Positions 6,834 through 14,730 of a DNA stretch of 36,812 nucleotides are shown here, in pieces. Numbering within the stretch: position 1 is the stretch's first letter; the number at the start of each line of letters is the position of its first letter. Both the position numbers and the translations under genes were made by a program. The stretch comes from Perlabentimonas sp964554585 (GTDB lineage: Bacteria > Bacteroidota > Bacteroidia > Bacteroidales > Tenuifilaceae). The notes under the pieces are model-generated. The model made no database searches and was not told where the DNA came from. It saw only the letters and a list, made by a program, of their open reading frames with translations. Where the stretch lies: the NCBI GenBank assembly GCA_964554585.1, contig CAZKPD010000010.1, forward strand, positions 1 to 36,812, written 5' to 3'.

Positions 6834-7991
6834 TTGAAGGTAGAACAAAATATATCAAGACTTAAATACTTGCTATCATTGTATAAAATGACAGTAGAGG
6901 ATTTATTGTTGCTTGTTAGTGAGGGGCTTAAGAATCCATTAAGCAAAGACGATGTTTTATCTAAAGAAATCAAAATCAATCACCTTAAGCGGATAGATAA
7001 GGTCTTTAGTAAAGGACTACACTACTATTTAGACCCTAAATCTCCTGAAGTTTCAAAAGACGCAAGTATTTTTTTTAGAAAAAATAAATTTGGAACTGAC
7101 CTTAACATTGGAGCAAAGAAGATTGTCAATCAATTTGAAGAATTCAAGATTTCCCTTTCTGCCATCTCAAAATTGGCCGAGATAAATATTGATAGGACGC
7201 TACCTGTTTTTTCTGTTAAAGATGACCCGAAAGCGGTTGCGACAAAAATTAGAGAAGAATTATATCCTGATTTCAATCCAATACCAAAGGAGTTTCTACG
7301 AGCATTAATCTCAAAATTTGCCGAGAAAAATATTTTAGTTTTCGAGTTTGTTGAAACTTGGAATAAAAAAGAGAAGGCAAATATTGACGGTTTTTTTCTA
7401 GCACCAAATGTAATTGTTCTCAAAAGACAGCAGTCTTCTTTTAGAAGAGAAATTTTTACACTTGTTCACGAATTGGGTCATTACTTGCTTAATGAAGAAG
7501 AAATAGAGGAGCTCGATATATTAAATTTTGCAAATAACAAACTTTCAGTTATCGAGAGATGGTGCAATGACTTTGCATATTATTTTCTTACAGGAGAATA
7601 CAATAAAGCATTTGAACAAATTGAAAAAGCAGATGGAACAAATGACTATCACTTTGAAATGATTGAAAGTATTTCAAAGCAAACCCATTTAAGCAAGATT
7701 GCCTTATTTACAAAACTTCTATTTCAGAAAAAAATTACTCAAAGTAACTATAATACAATAAAGGCTGACTTTGACGAGCAATACAGACTACGTCAAGAAG
7801 AAGAAAAGAAAAAAAGAGAACTTGACAAAATAAAAGGTGTTCAAAAAGGTGGATCAACACCCAAACCAATGAATTCACCCTTACTAATATCAACCATTCA
7901 AACAGCCTTTTATGAAGGAGTGATAAATGAATATGATGTGTGTAAAACCCTGAATATTTCACCTGATAGATTAGAAAAGTATTTACAATGA
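6834..7991 (+). CDS. ImmA/IrrE family metallopeptidase with N-terminal helical DNA-binding-like region
   Basis: The 385-residue product carries the zinc-peptidase motif HELGH (212-216) followed by E241 in VIERWCNDFAYYFL, where the family keeps its third ligand. The first 65 residues are helical and end in KVFSKGLHYYLDP, as in proteins that join a Cro/C1-like region to ImmA/IrrE. ImmA/IrrE proteins typically cleave repressors or act as antitoxin-side regulators. The start is a TTG at 6834: an in-frame stop lies upstream at 6795, the ATG at 6823 leads straight into TGA, and the ATG at 6891 would cut into the helical region. The stop overlaps the start of the DUF4411 gene (ATGA, 7988-7991), indicating translational coupling and a two-gene toxin-antitoxin-like module. 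Confidence 0.85.
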   Translation: MKVEQNISRLKYLLSLYKMTVEDLLLLVSEGLKNPLSKDDVLSKEIKINHLKRIDKVFSKGLHYYLDPKSPEVSKDASIFFRKNKFGTDLNIGAKKIVNQFEEFKISLSAISKLAEINIDRTLPVFSVKDDPKAVATKIREELYPDFNPIPKEFLRALISKFAEKNILVFEFVETWNKKEKANIDGFFLAPNVIVLKRQQSSFRREIFTLVHELGHYLLNEEEIEELDILNFANNKLSVIERWCNDFAYYFLTGEYNKAFEQIEKADGTNDYHFEMIESISKQTHLSKIALFTKLLFQKKITQSNYNTIKADFDEQYRLRQEEEKKKRELDKIKGVQKGGSTPKPMNSPLLISTIQTAFYEGVINEYDVCKTLNISPDRLEKYLQ

Positions 7992-8554
7992 AAGTAGTAA
8001 TCGATACCAATTCGCTCTTGTCGTTGGTTCGTTACTACTTACCATTTGACAAAAAAGAAGTTTTATTCCAATTTTTTAAATCGAAAATCGAAATCGGTGA
8101 AATAATCATTATAGACAAAGTTCTTGATGAATGTACATACAATTCAAAAGGTCTTGTTCTTTCCAAACTATCGTTTCTAACAGACGGAACAACTTCAAAA
8201 GTTCCATATAAAACTAACAGTTTGCTTACCCCAAATTCGAGACAATTTTTTCATCATTTAAACAACACTTTTGTAAATCAGACAGTTAAGAAGTCTAAAA
8301 GAATCTCAGAAGTAGAATTCGAAAGTGAGAAGACTCGTTTCATAGAAAGTGCTGATATGAAACAAGTTATTTTGTCTTTATATTTAAAAAATCAAGGCGA
8401 ACAGGTAATTCTTGTGACAGAAGAAACTGAAAGCAGTAATGATAACAAACTTTTCAAAAAGATACCAGTTATTTGCAAAGAGTTAGAGATAGAAACAATG
8501 ACTTTACCTGAATTAATTGCAAAATATGACGATGTAGACATAAATTTCCAGTAA
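7988..8554 (+). CDS. DUF4411 family PIN-like protein (predicted toxin ribonuclease)
   Basis: The 188-residue product shows a PIN fold signature: VIDTNSLL (D6, N8), an acidic residue in DKVLDEC (E48), ESADMKQ (D123) and the strand VILVTEE (139-146). The latter continues into SSNDNKLFKKIP, typical of DUF4411. The family is generally taken as PIN-like nucleases paired with ImmA/IrrE partners, as here, with a 4-base overlap. It most likely acts as the RNA-cleaving member of the pair, though this exact pairing has, to my knowledge, little direct experimental support. The stop codon is the first base triplet of a large palindromic structure (8551-8725). Confidence 0.75.
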   Translation: MKVVIDTNSLLSLVRYYLPFDKKEVLFQFFKSKIEIGEIIIIDKVLDECTYNSKGLVLSKLSFLTDGTTSKVPYKTNSLLTPNSRQFFHHLNNTFVNQTVKKSKRISEVEFESEKTRFIESADMKQVILSLYLKNQGEQVILVTEETESSNDNKLFKKIPVICKELEIETMTLPELIAKYDDVDINFQ

Positions 8555-8725
8555 TAACCTACGCACAACAAGCAGTTTGCCGCAATGGCTGGTAAAGTGC
8601 TTCGATTGAACATTTTAGATAAGAAAAAAGTATTGTCTTCCTATCAACATTTATTAGTAAAATACACCCGAAAGTCAAACTGACAAACCGTTACCAGCAA
8701 TCGAGTCGACAAAGTAGGTTGTTAA
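8551..8725. repeat. Bipartite imperfect palindrome, attC-like
   Basis: Outer arms GTAATAACCTAC (8551-8562) and GTAGGTTGTTAA (8714-8725) pair at 10 of 12 positions. Inner arms GCTGGTAA (8588-8595) and TTACCAGC (8691-8698) pair perfectly. The unpaired stretches between arms differ in length (25 and 15 bases), and a central part of 95 bases lies between the inner arms. It starts at the stop codon of the DUF4411 gene, where integron cassettes carry attC. The canonical RYYYAAC core is not clear, so the identity is open. Confidence 0.45.
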
Positions 8726-8759
8726 ATGAAATAGTAAACAGCTATAATTAGAAAAAAAT

Positions 8760-9590
8760 ATGCTATTAACAGACTATTTATATGTATTACCTGAGCACCC
8801 GATAAAAAAAAGCGAGGTAGATTTCCAATATTTATCCGTAAAAAAAATTAACAAGTATTTTGATTTTAAAGTAGGCGAAAAGATTTTTCTGTTATATCGA
8901 AAAAGCAAAACAACTGCCCCCGGAATAATAGGTTTTTGTTATGTTGCAGGGCAACCAGTTAGAGTTCGAGATATTTGTAAGGAAAAACGTTATTTATGTT
9001 ATAATCGTTCTTTCTGGCAATTACCTGTAAAAGATATTCAATGCGGAATAAAAAATATAATTAGTGAAGAGATATTGTACTCATTACCTTTATTAAACGA
9101 ATATCGGAAAAGAAGAGTGTTTGCGGAATGTTCGATGATTCAGACATTTAGACTTGAAGATTCATTGATAGATCGCTCAAAATATTGGTATGTTTGGCGA
9201 TCAAGCAGAACAAAAAAAGTAGTAGATGAGTATAATCACTTGTATGTTCACAAGTCAAGAGAAGAGTTTGTCACCAATCACAGAATTTATTACAAATTGT
9301 CAAAAGGCATCAGCAAATGCTCGCATTGCGGGGTAAAACATGATGAATACCTACCCTATACACTCCCATTCTTTGAGTTTCACGAAACGATAACACCTCA
9401 AGTATCAACGAAGTATAGAAAAATAGATTTCAATAATTTTATCGCTCTTTGCCCAAATTGTCATAAAAAAATACATGAACGAATGATAAGCCAACCCATT
9501 AATCATAAAAAATTTGGCTATCATGAATTTGACAGTAGAGGATTGTATTGTGGATGGAATGAGGATTACTTTAGGAATAATACTGATTGA
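8760..9590 (+). CDS. HNH endonuclease with a possible N-terminal EVE/PUA-like domain
   Basis: The C-terminal third of this 276-residue protein is an HNH/zinc-finger nuclease: CSHC (187-190), FEFHET with H208, and CPNCHKKIH (231-239) giving the second cysteine pair and the metal-binding histidines. The N-terminal part (about 30-110) reads KVGEKIFLLYR then PGIIGFCYVAG, the pattern of EVE/PUA-like modified-base-binding domains. If both calls hold, it would be a modification-dependent restriction enzyme cutting foreign DNA that carries altered bases. The HNH part is visible in the residues; the EVE-like part is inference. It is a single gene between two structured spacers and has no obvious partner. 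Confidence 0.7.
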   Translation: MLLTDYLYVLPEHPIKKSEVDFQYLSVKKINKYFDFKVGEKIFLLYRKSKTTAPGIIGFCYVAGQPVRVRDICKEKRYLCYNRSFWQLPVKDIQCGIKNIISEEILYSLPLLNEYRKRRVFAECSMIQTFRLEDSLIDRSKYWYVWRSSRTKKVVDEYNHLYVHKSREEFVTNHRIYYKLSKGISKCSHCGVKHDEYLPYTLPFFEFHETITPQVSTKYRKIDFNNFIALCPNCHKKIHERMISQPINHKKFGYHEFDSRGLYCGWNEDYFRNNTD

Positions 9591-9667
9591 AGTGCCAGCA
9601 GGTAACAGCCCCTTGATCCCGCCTTTCGGGATAGGTTTGGGCAATTTTCCCTTTAGAAAAATTTATG

Positions 9668-9675
9668 TACATTTG
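9668..9675 (+). promoter_or_regulatory. Possible -7 element before the 558-residue gene
   Basis: TACATTTG matches TAnnTTTG, 98 bases before the ATG at 9773. A TTTG at 9636-9639 is too far upstream (28 bases) for a normal -33, so the promoter is tentative. The spacer also has a small hairpin ATCCCG/CGGGAT around 9616-9632. Confidence 0.35.
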
Positions 9676-9772
9676 GTAGGCGGTTGGCTTGCAGGGTGTG
9701 TGCTGGGTACTTTACCGCCCGAAAACCGAAGCCATGGAACGTTAACGAAAATCATATGACGACGGCACATTT

Positions 9773-11449
9773 ATGAAATCTCAAGAAGAAATAGAATACG
9801 AAGAAAGAGTCAAAAAACGAGTATTGATTCTACGTGATTTTATGCAGCAAGGCAGAATAATATTTGCTGAAAGTATGAAGGATAAAGTTGAGGCGAGTTT
9901 TAAGAAAGCACGATTTGATGAAAATGGCGAACCTGACCTTTCTACAATTGATGGCTTAATTCGTTCAACAGCATTAATGGCTGAGCATGTGGACTATCGA
10001 GAGAAAATGAAAGACGCCATTTCGTTGATAGACATTCAACACAGATATTTCTCTATTATAGACGGTAATTTCAATACCTACTATAAATTTATGGTTGAAA
10101 TGAAAGCCACACCAAACCAAGTAGCACATCATATTGCATACAACAGCAAAGACATTGACTTTCTTGATGACGGCATTCAACCTCTTTTAGATGTCATCAT
10201 AGAATTTTGGGAATTAGTAGCAGAATCAGGGTATATACATTTGGAGGACAATACGAAAACTATTCGTGCTGTTTTTGGTGGTGACTTATTTCCTCAGCAC
10301 AATGAGAACATAGCGTCAAAATGTGGACTTTATACAGATACAATAGTATTGCCGTGCCCGTTTATTCGTGCAAAAAACTTATTTGATCGTTGGAGTAAAC
10401 AAGAGCGGGTGTACTATTTGCTGAAATTGGCTTTAAATATTCTTCAATACAAAGAGTTAGCACTTGCGGACTTGGCTGTACCAATAGTTGTTATACTTCC
10501 TGACAAAGAAATGTTAGACGAGTTTACTGTCAAACAAATTCAAGAATTAGGAGAAAAGGATACATTATTTCACGCAAGCAAAGTATTTGGACGAGAATTT
10601 AAAAGCGTAGAAGAATTAGTTGATTTCGGGAAGAGTTTAGATACTATTGACAAAGTGATCAAAGAGATAAAAGAACCGCAAAAAGTTTTATTTGACACAG
10701 AATTTAAAGAACCTTTAAAAATTCAATTAGAGAAACAAATTAGTGGACAATCAGGCCAATTGCTGGGAACACAGAATCCAGGAATTATTGTTTCATTGCT
10801 AGGAGCAGGAAGAATGGGTGTTTGCAATGAGTTGTTAATAAAGTCATTACAAATCCATGGTATTCCATTGATAGACGCACCTACTTCATGGGAATATTTT
10901 AAATGGAAACTTGAATATGATACTGAGAGAGCATTTCCTAATAGAGATTTTGGCCAATTGCATCTTGTAAGAGGGTTAACCCAATTAGATAATACCAACT
11001 TAAATTGGATAGGTAGAATTCCACCAGAAGGTCTAATCGAAATTCGTAAAACAGGTGCAATAGACGAAATCCGAGCAATTCTATCAAACGGCATTGAAGA
11101 ATTGACAAAATCAAACGAATTTGACTTTCCATCAACATCAAAACGAGTTTTTGAAAACTTAAATGAAGCGTTCAAAAAGCATCAAGACAACATATCGACT
11201 TTAAGAAACAAAAAATGGAAAGTTGCTGGACATGATTTTGGTTCTTGGATAGTTATGGGAACTATTGAAATTGCCGCTGCATGTATTGGAACTCCTTTAT
11301 ATGGAATTTCAGCATTTGCATTAGGTCAACTTTTTGACGCGCCAAAAATTAAAGATTTGCCAAATTCGGTTGACAAAATAAAAGATATTAATAAGCAACA
11401 AAAATCATTAAGACAAACACCAATGGGACTGATTTTTAAATACAAATAA
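9773..11449 (+). CDS. Uncharacterised 558-residue protein of the accessory island
   Basis: I do not recognise this family. The protein is mostly helical and soluble-looking, with YTDTIVLPCPFIRA (187-200) followed by a long amphipathic helix and a hydrophobic strand LAVPIVVILPD (234-244). A glycine-rich strand-turn IIVSLLGAGRMG lies at 338-349, then PPEGLIEIRKTGAIDEIR (417-434). Near the C-terminus a hydrophobic stretch (490-518, rich in G, A and I) could be one membrane segment or a buried hairpin. None of these is a catalytic signature I can name. The ATG at 9773 is the first that fits the frame. It lies alone between an HNH nuclease gene and a restriction-modification pair and is AT-rich like them, so a defence role is possible by context only. 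Confidence 0.75.
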   Translation: MKSQEEIEYEERVKKRVLILRDFMQQGRIIFAESMKDKVEASFKKARFDENGEPDLSTIDGLIRSTALMAEHVDYREKMKDAISLIDIQHRYFSIIDGNFNTYYKFMVEMKATPNQVAHHIAYNSKDIDFLDDGIQPLLDVIIEFWELVAESGYIHLEDNTKTIRAVFGGDLFPQHNENIASKCGLYTDTIVLPCPFIRAKNLFDRWSKQERVYYLLKLALNILQYKELALADLAVPIVVILPDKEMLDEFTVKQIQELGEKDTLFHASKVFGREFKSVEELVDFGKSLDTIDKVIKEIKEPQKVLFDTEFKEPLKIQLEKQISGQSGQLLGTQNPGIIVSLLGAGRMGVCNELLIKSLQIHGIPLIDAPTSWEYFKWKLEYDTERAFPNRDFGQLHLVRGLTQLDNTNLNWIGRIPPEGLIEIRKTGAIDEIRAILSNGIEELTKSNEFDFPSTSKRVFENLNEAFKKHQDNISTLRNKKWKVAGHDFGSWIVMGTIEIAAACIGTPLYGISAFALGQLFDAPKIKDLPNSVDKIKDINKQQKSLRQTPMGLIFKYK

Positions 11450-11995
11450 TTACAGCCGCTAAGAAAGTTTTTTTAAATTTTCTGCACCCCAAAACCACTC
11501 ATCCCTAATTCTTCACCCCCAGAACACCAAATATTTTCCCCCACAAACTTACAGATATTTGTATCTTTGGGTTTACTAATTAATAGACCGGATAGTAAGA
11601 TATGCCAACACTGCCCCTTTCGGCTGAGGTTCCGGTTTTAGTCATAGCTATTTCCATTGATTTCAACAAGTGCATAACAAAAAAAGGTTTTTCATCTTAT
11701 TCTACCCTTTTAGTGTAATAGCAGAATAAATGAAAAAAAAACTACACGTTATTTAGGTGGTGGATGCAGATGGTATTTCAATGACCGTGAAGAGGTAGGC
11801 ATAGTCTTCTTATTATAACCTGTCGGCGAACGAGGCATTAGAAGTAAAACCAAAAATTGTTGCTTATAAAATAGCCTGTAATTTGCAGTAACTGTAAACC
11901 GTATTTGTCAAAACGTCTGGTTGATAAGTAGTGATAAGTATACATTGATTTGTGAACCAAAAAGGCTTACATTTGTAATAAGTTAAAAATTGTAT
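11450..11995. other. Gene-free spacer with a diverged copy of the island repeat
   Basis: No coding frame is supported in these 546 bases. TATCTTTG at 11562-11569 is a -7-like box with no gene behind it. The repeat core TTCGGCTGAGG is at 11619-11629. A second part, beginning GTGAAGAGG at 11787, matches 13811-13850 at 32 of 40 positions and runs to about 11836. The two parts are further apart here than in the 13749 copy, as if about 100 bases had been inserted or the copy had decayed. The right end holds the promoter of the methyltransferase. Confidence 0.6.
11944..11975 (+). promoter_or_regulatory. Promoter of the methyltransferase-endonuclease operon
   Basis: ATTG (11944-11947), 20 bases, then TACATTTG (11968-11975) is a good Bacteroidota-type promoter. 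The start would be near 11982, about 14 bases before the ATG at 11996. Confidence 0.55.
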
Positions 11996-12970
11996 ATGGA
12001 ACGATTGAAATTTATAGATTTATTCTGTGGAGTTGGGGGCTTTCGAATTGCGATGGATGAAGCCTGCAAAGAGAATGATATTATCTCTGAATGTGTTTTC
12101 TCGTCAGATATTGACCCATTTTGTCAAGATAGTTATGAAGCAAACTTTGGGCATCGTCCTACTGGTGATATTACTCAGGTTAAAGAGGATGATATACCAG
12201 ACCACGATATCTTATTTGCAGGATTTCCATGTCAGCCATTCAGCATAATCGGTCAAATGCAAGGTTTTAATGATATAAGAGGAACTCTTTTCTTTGATAT
12301 TGCACGAATAATAAAACATAAACAACCAAAAGCTTTTATCTTAGAAAATGTAAAACAATTAGTTGGTCATGATAAAGGAAGAACACTTAAGGTTATAATT
12401 AAAACCCTTCAAGAATTAGGCTATGATGTCCACTATGCAGTCCTAAATGCACTGGATTATGGTTTGCCACAGAAAAGAGAACGAGTGATTATTGTAGGAT
12501 ATAAGCAACCAATTCTTTTCTCATTCCCGTCGCCAATCAGGCCATTTAAACCGCTTTCAGAAGTGCTTGAAAAGGAAGTGGAGCCAAAGCATTATGCGTC
12601 AGAATACATTGCAAGTAAAAGGAAACAAAAGCATCAATCTGCGTATAAACTTTCAATTTGGCACGAGAATAAATCAGGGAATATATGCTCATATCCTTAT
12701 TCCTGTGCTTTAAGAGCAGGTGCTTCATACAATTATCTTCTTGTAAATGGGGAACGAAGACTGACCCCAAGGGAAATGTTTAGACTTCAAGGGTTTCCTG
12801 ATACATACAAAATTGTTGTAAATGATAGCCAAGCACGTAAACAGGCAGGAAATGCTGTGCCAGTGAATATGGTGAAAGCGGTTATCCTTAAACTTTTACC
12901 ATATATTTCAACTACATTAGATATGACATCAATTTTACGTGAATATGAAGTGAACTATGGAGAAAGATAA
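11996..12970 (+). CDS. DNA (cytosine-5) methyltransferase
   Basis: The 324-residue product has the C5-methyltransferase motifs in order: motif I FIDLFCGVGGFR (6-17) for S-adenosylmethionine, motif IV GFPCQPFS with the catalytic C79, motif VI ENV (117-119), motif VIII QKRERV (159-164), and motifs IX-X in RRLTPREMFRLQGFP and QAGNAVPVNMV. The target-recognition region between VIII and IX is short (about 175-250), as in type II enzymes for short sites; the site cannot be read from the sequence. It would protect host DNA from the endonuclease encoded by the next gene, which overlaps it by 14 bases. The ATG at 11996 is preferred to a TTG two codons upstream. Confidence 0.95.
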   Translation: MERLKFIDLFCGVGGFRIAMDEACKENDIISECVFSSDIDPFCQDSYEANFGHRPTGDITQVKEDDIPDHDILFAGFPCQPFSIIGQMQGFNDIRGTLFFDIARIIKHKQPKAFILENVKQLVGHDKGRTLKVIIKTLQELGYDVHYAVLNALDYGLPQKRERVIIVGYKQPILFSFPSPIRPFKPLSEVLEKEVEPKHYASEYIASKRKQKHQSAYKLSIWHENKSGNICSYPYSCALRAGASYNYLLVNGERRLTPREMFRLQGFPDTYKIVVNDSQARKQAGNAVPVNMVKAVILKLLPYISTTLDMTSILREYEVNYGER

Positions 12971-13709
12971 AGCCCCTAGGTTGAGAACGGTAAATAAATC
13001 TATTTCAGCGTTTCCATTAAATCAATTTCCAAAAGAATTCCCTTTTTGTCTAGGGAAAGAGTTGATATATTTAATAGCGTCTAAAGGAAAACCTGAACTT
13101 GAAGGTTCTGAATGGGAAAATATATTTGCAAATTGCATCGGTGCAGATTGGAAACCATCAAATGTTGGTCTTGATGATGTCGTATTTGGCAATACTGCTT
13201 GGGGTGCAAAAAGCGTTAAATCATCTAATCCTTCGAATCAGAAAAAGGTCAGGTTGATTTCGGGTCGTAACTCACCTGTATATTCATTTGGTGAACCGAT
13301 AGACACATCAAGTGACCCAACGACTATTGGAAGACTTATTCTTGACATTTGGAATGAGCGAGTTTCCGCAATAAGAGAGAAATTTAAGCATTTAAGAACA
13401 GTTGTTTTAATAAAATCAAATGACTTAAGAGAAGTTGTAGTATTTGAATTTGATACTGTTCGTTATGATTATGAGTTATATACGTGGAAGTGGAATAAAA
13501 ATAATAACTTAGAAGGAATAGAAAAAAGAACAGATGAGCATCGTTTTACGTGGCAACCTCACGGATCTCAGTTTACAATTATTGAAAAAGTCCCTCCACA
13601 TAGTTTAATTATTAGAGTAAAACAACCAACTCCTCTTGACAAAGATCAGATACTAAAAGCTTTAGGATTTGACAATTCTTGGATAATGGTGTCTCAAAAA
13701 AACGAATAG
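12957..13709 (+). CDS. Predicted type II restriction endonuclease
   Basis: The start codon lies inside the end of the C5-methyltransferase gene (14-base overlap), the usual layout of a type II restriction-modification pair, so this 250-residue protein is most likely the endonuclease. A possible PD-(D/E)XK core is E53 (SEWENIF), D73/D74 (GLDDVVFG) and K85 (AWGAK), though the acidic residue expected two before the lysine is glycine. The C-terminal half (about 145-225) is beta-rich, alternating hydrophobic strands with aromatic turns. I do not recognise a named enzyme or recognition site. There is no controller-protein gene, so timing of expression may depend on the gene order and overlap alone. 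Confidence 0.75.
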   Translation: MEKDKAPRLRTVNKSISAFPLNQFPKEFPFCLGKELIYLIASKGKPELEGSEWENIFANCIGADWKPSNVGLDDVVFGNTAWGAKSVKSSNPSNQKKVRLISGRNSPVYSFGEPIDTSSDPTTIGRLILDIWNERVSAIREKFKHLRTVVLIKSNDLREVVVFEFDTVRYDYELYTWKWNKNNNLEGIEKRTDEHRFTWQPHGSQFTIIEKVPPHSLIIRVKQPTPLDKDQILKALGFDNSWIMVSQKNE

Positions 13710-13748
13710 AAAAATAAACATTTATTCAAATTCTAGGTAGATACACTG

Positions 13749-13874
13749 TTCGGCTGAGGCTCCAGCCTCAGTCGTATTATTTACATGGGTGTAACTAAGG
13801 AGACAGTTTTGTGAAGAGGCAGGCACAGCCTGCTTATTATAGCCCGATGGCGGGGTAACCGCCGCCGAATGAGG
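13749..13874. repeat. Hairpin-rich island repeat, best-preserved copy
   Basis: This copy starts with TTCGGCTGAGG and contains three perfect hairpins in a row: CTGAGGCT/AGCCTCAG (13754-13771), GCAGGC/GCCTGC (13819-13833) and GGCGG/CCGCC (13849-13863). Diverged copies lie near 4250 and at 11619-11836. Two of them enclose the restriction-modification pair in the same orientation. Confidence 0.6.
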
Positions 13875-13921
13875 TTACTTACGTTTCTCCAAAACGGTTA
13901 ATCAAAAAAGGGAGAAAAGAG

Positions 13922-13929
13922 TATCTTTG
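13922..13929 (+). promoter_or_regulatory. -7 element of the Fic gene promoter
   Basis: TATCTTTG matches TAnnTTTG exactly, 18 bases before the ATG at 13948; no good -33 box is seen. A start near 13936 leaves a very short leader, which favours the ATG over a TTG at 13942. Confidence 0.45.
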
Positions 13930-13947
13930 GGTTAAATATTATTGTCA

Positions 13948-14730
13948 ATGGATTTTAAAATTCTGACAGATACCCTGCTTGCCGATTACATTAAGAGTGT
14001 AAAAGAATCGCCTTTGGATAAAATCGATAGGATAAAAAAGGATGATATATCGGTGGATTATTTTCAATTCTATAAATCCGTATCATCGGTATATTCGTCA
14101 AAGATTGAGGGAGAGAATATAGATTTTGACAGCTATTTCAAGCATAAATTTTTAAAAGTAAAATTCAAACCGGATTATACCCAAAAAGCGGATGATCTGT
14201 ATTCTGCGTATGATTTTATTGACCATAATAAGCTTACCCTAGAGAACGTTCAAAAGGCACATTCCATATTAAGCAAAAACCTTTTACCCAAGAGTCAGCA
14301 GGGTTTGTTTCGCAATAATCCCATGTTTGTAATCAACAGCGAGGATAGGATAGAATATGTTGCAGCCAGTCCGGAGAAGGTTAAATCCGAACTTAAAAAA
14401 TTATTTCAAGATATTGCATTGCTGCAACGGTCTGACTTAAATCCTTTTGAGGTTTTTTACTATGCAGCTTTGCTGCATTTGGTTTTCGTAAAAATCCATC
14501 CATTTCAAGATGGAAATGGTCGCACCGGAAGATTGATTGAGAAATGGTTTTTGATTGAGCGAATGGGACAAAAGGCTACCGCTGTTCAATTGGAGAAGAA
14601 CTATTTTAAAAACCTCAGCGATTATTATACAAATATAAGAAAGATGGGATTGGAATATGAGGATTTGGATTATTCCAAAGGGTTGGATTTTCTTTTAATA
14701 ACCATTAGAGGGATTGAAAATCAGGACTAA
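13948..14730 (+). CDS. Fic family protein, class II (N-terminal inhibitory helix)
   Basis: Fic enzymes usually transfer AMP from ATP to a hydroxyl group on a target protein. The 260-residue product has the full catalytic motif HPFQDGNGRTGR at 184-195, with H184 and the phosphate-binding GNGR. An N-terminal (S/T)xxxE(G/N) inhibitory motif, SSKIEG, lies at 50-55, with E54 as the autoinhibitory glutamate, so the protein carries its own brake and needs no separate antitoxin. There is no winged-helix domain at either end, and the size is at the small end for class II. The gene stands alone behind a repeat element and its own -7 box. The target is unknown. Base composition is closer to the host than that of the preceding genes. 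Confidence 0.9.
   Translation: MDFKILTDTLLADYIKSVKESPLDKIDRIKKDDISVDYFQFYKSVSSVYSSKIEGENIDFDSYFKHKFLKVKFKPDYTQKADDLYSAYDFIDHNKLTLENVQKAHSILSKNLLPKSQQGLFRNNPMFVINSEDRIEYVAASPEKVKSELKKLFQDIALLQRSDLNPFEVFYYAALLHLVFVKIHPFQDGNGRTGRLIEKWFLIERMGQKATAVQLEKNYFKNLSDYYTNIRKMGLEYEDLDYSKGLDFLLITIRGIENQD

Noticed and set aside
9514..9759. Small gene between the HNH gene and the 558-residue gene
   Set aside because: It starts inside the HNH gene in another frame, and the rest is a hairpin-bearing spacer with no recognisable protein features.
11562..11569. TATCTTTG as the promoter of a gene
   Set aside because: It matches the -7 consensus, but no -33 box precedes it and no coding frame follows for about 430 bases.
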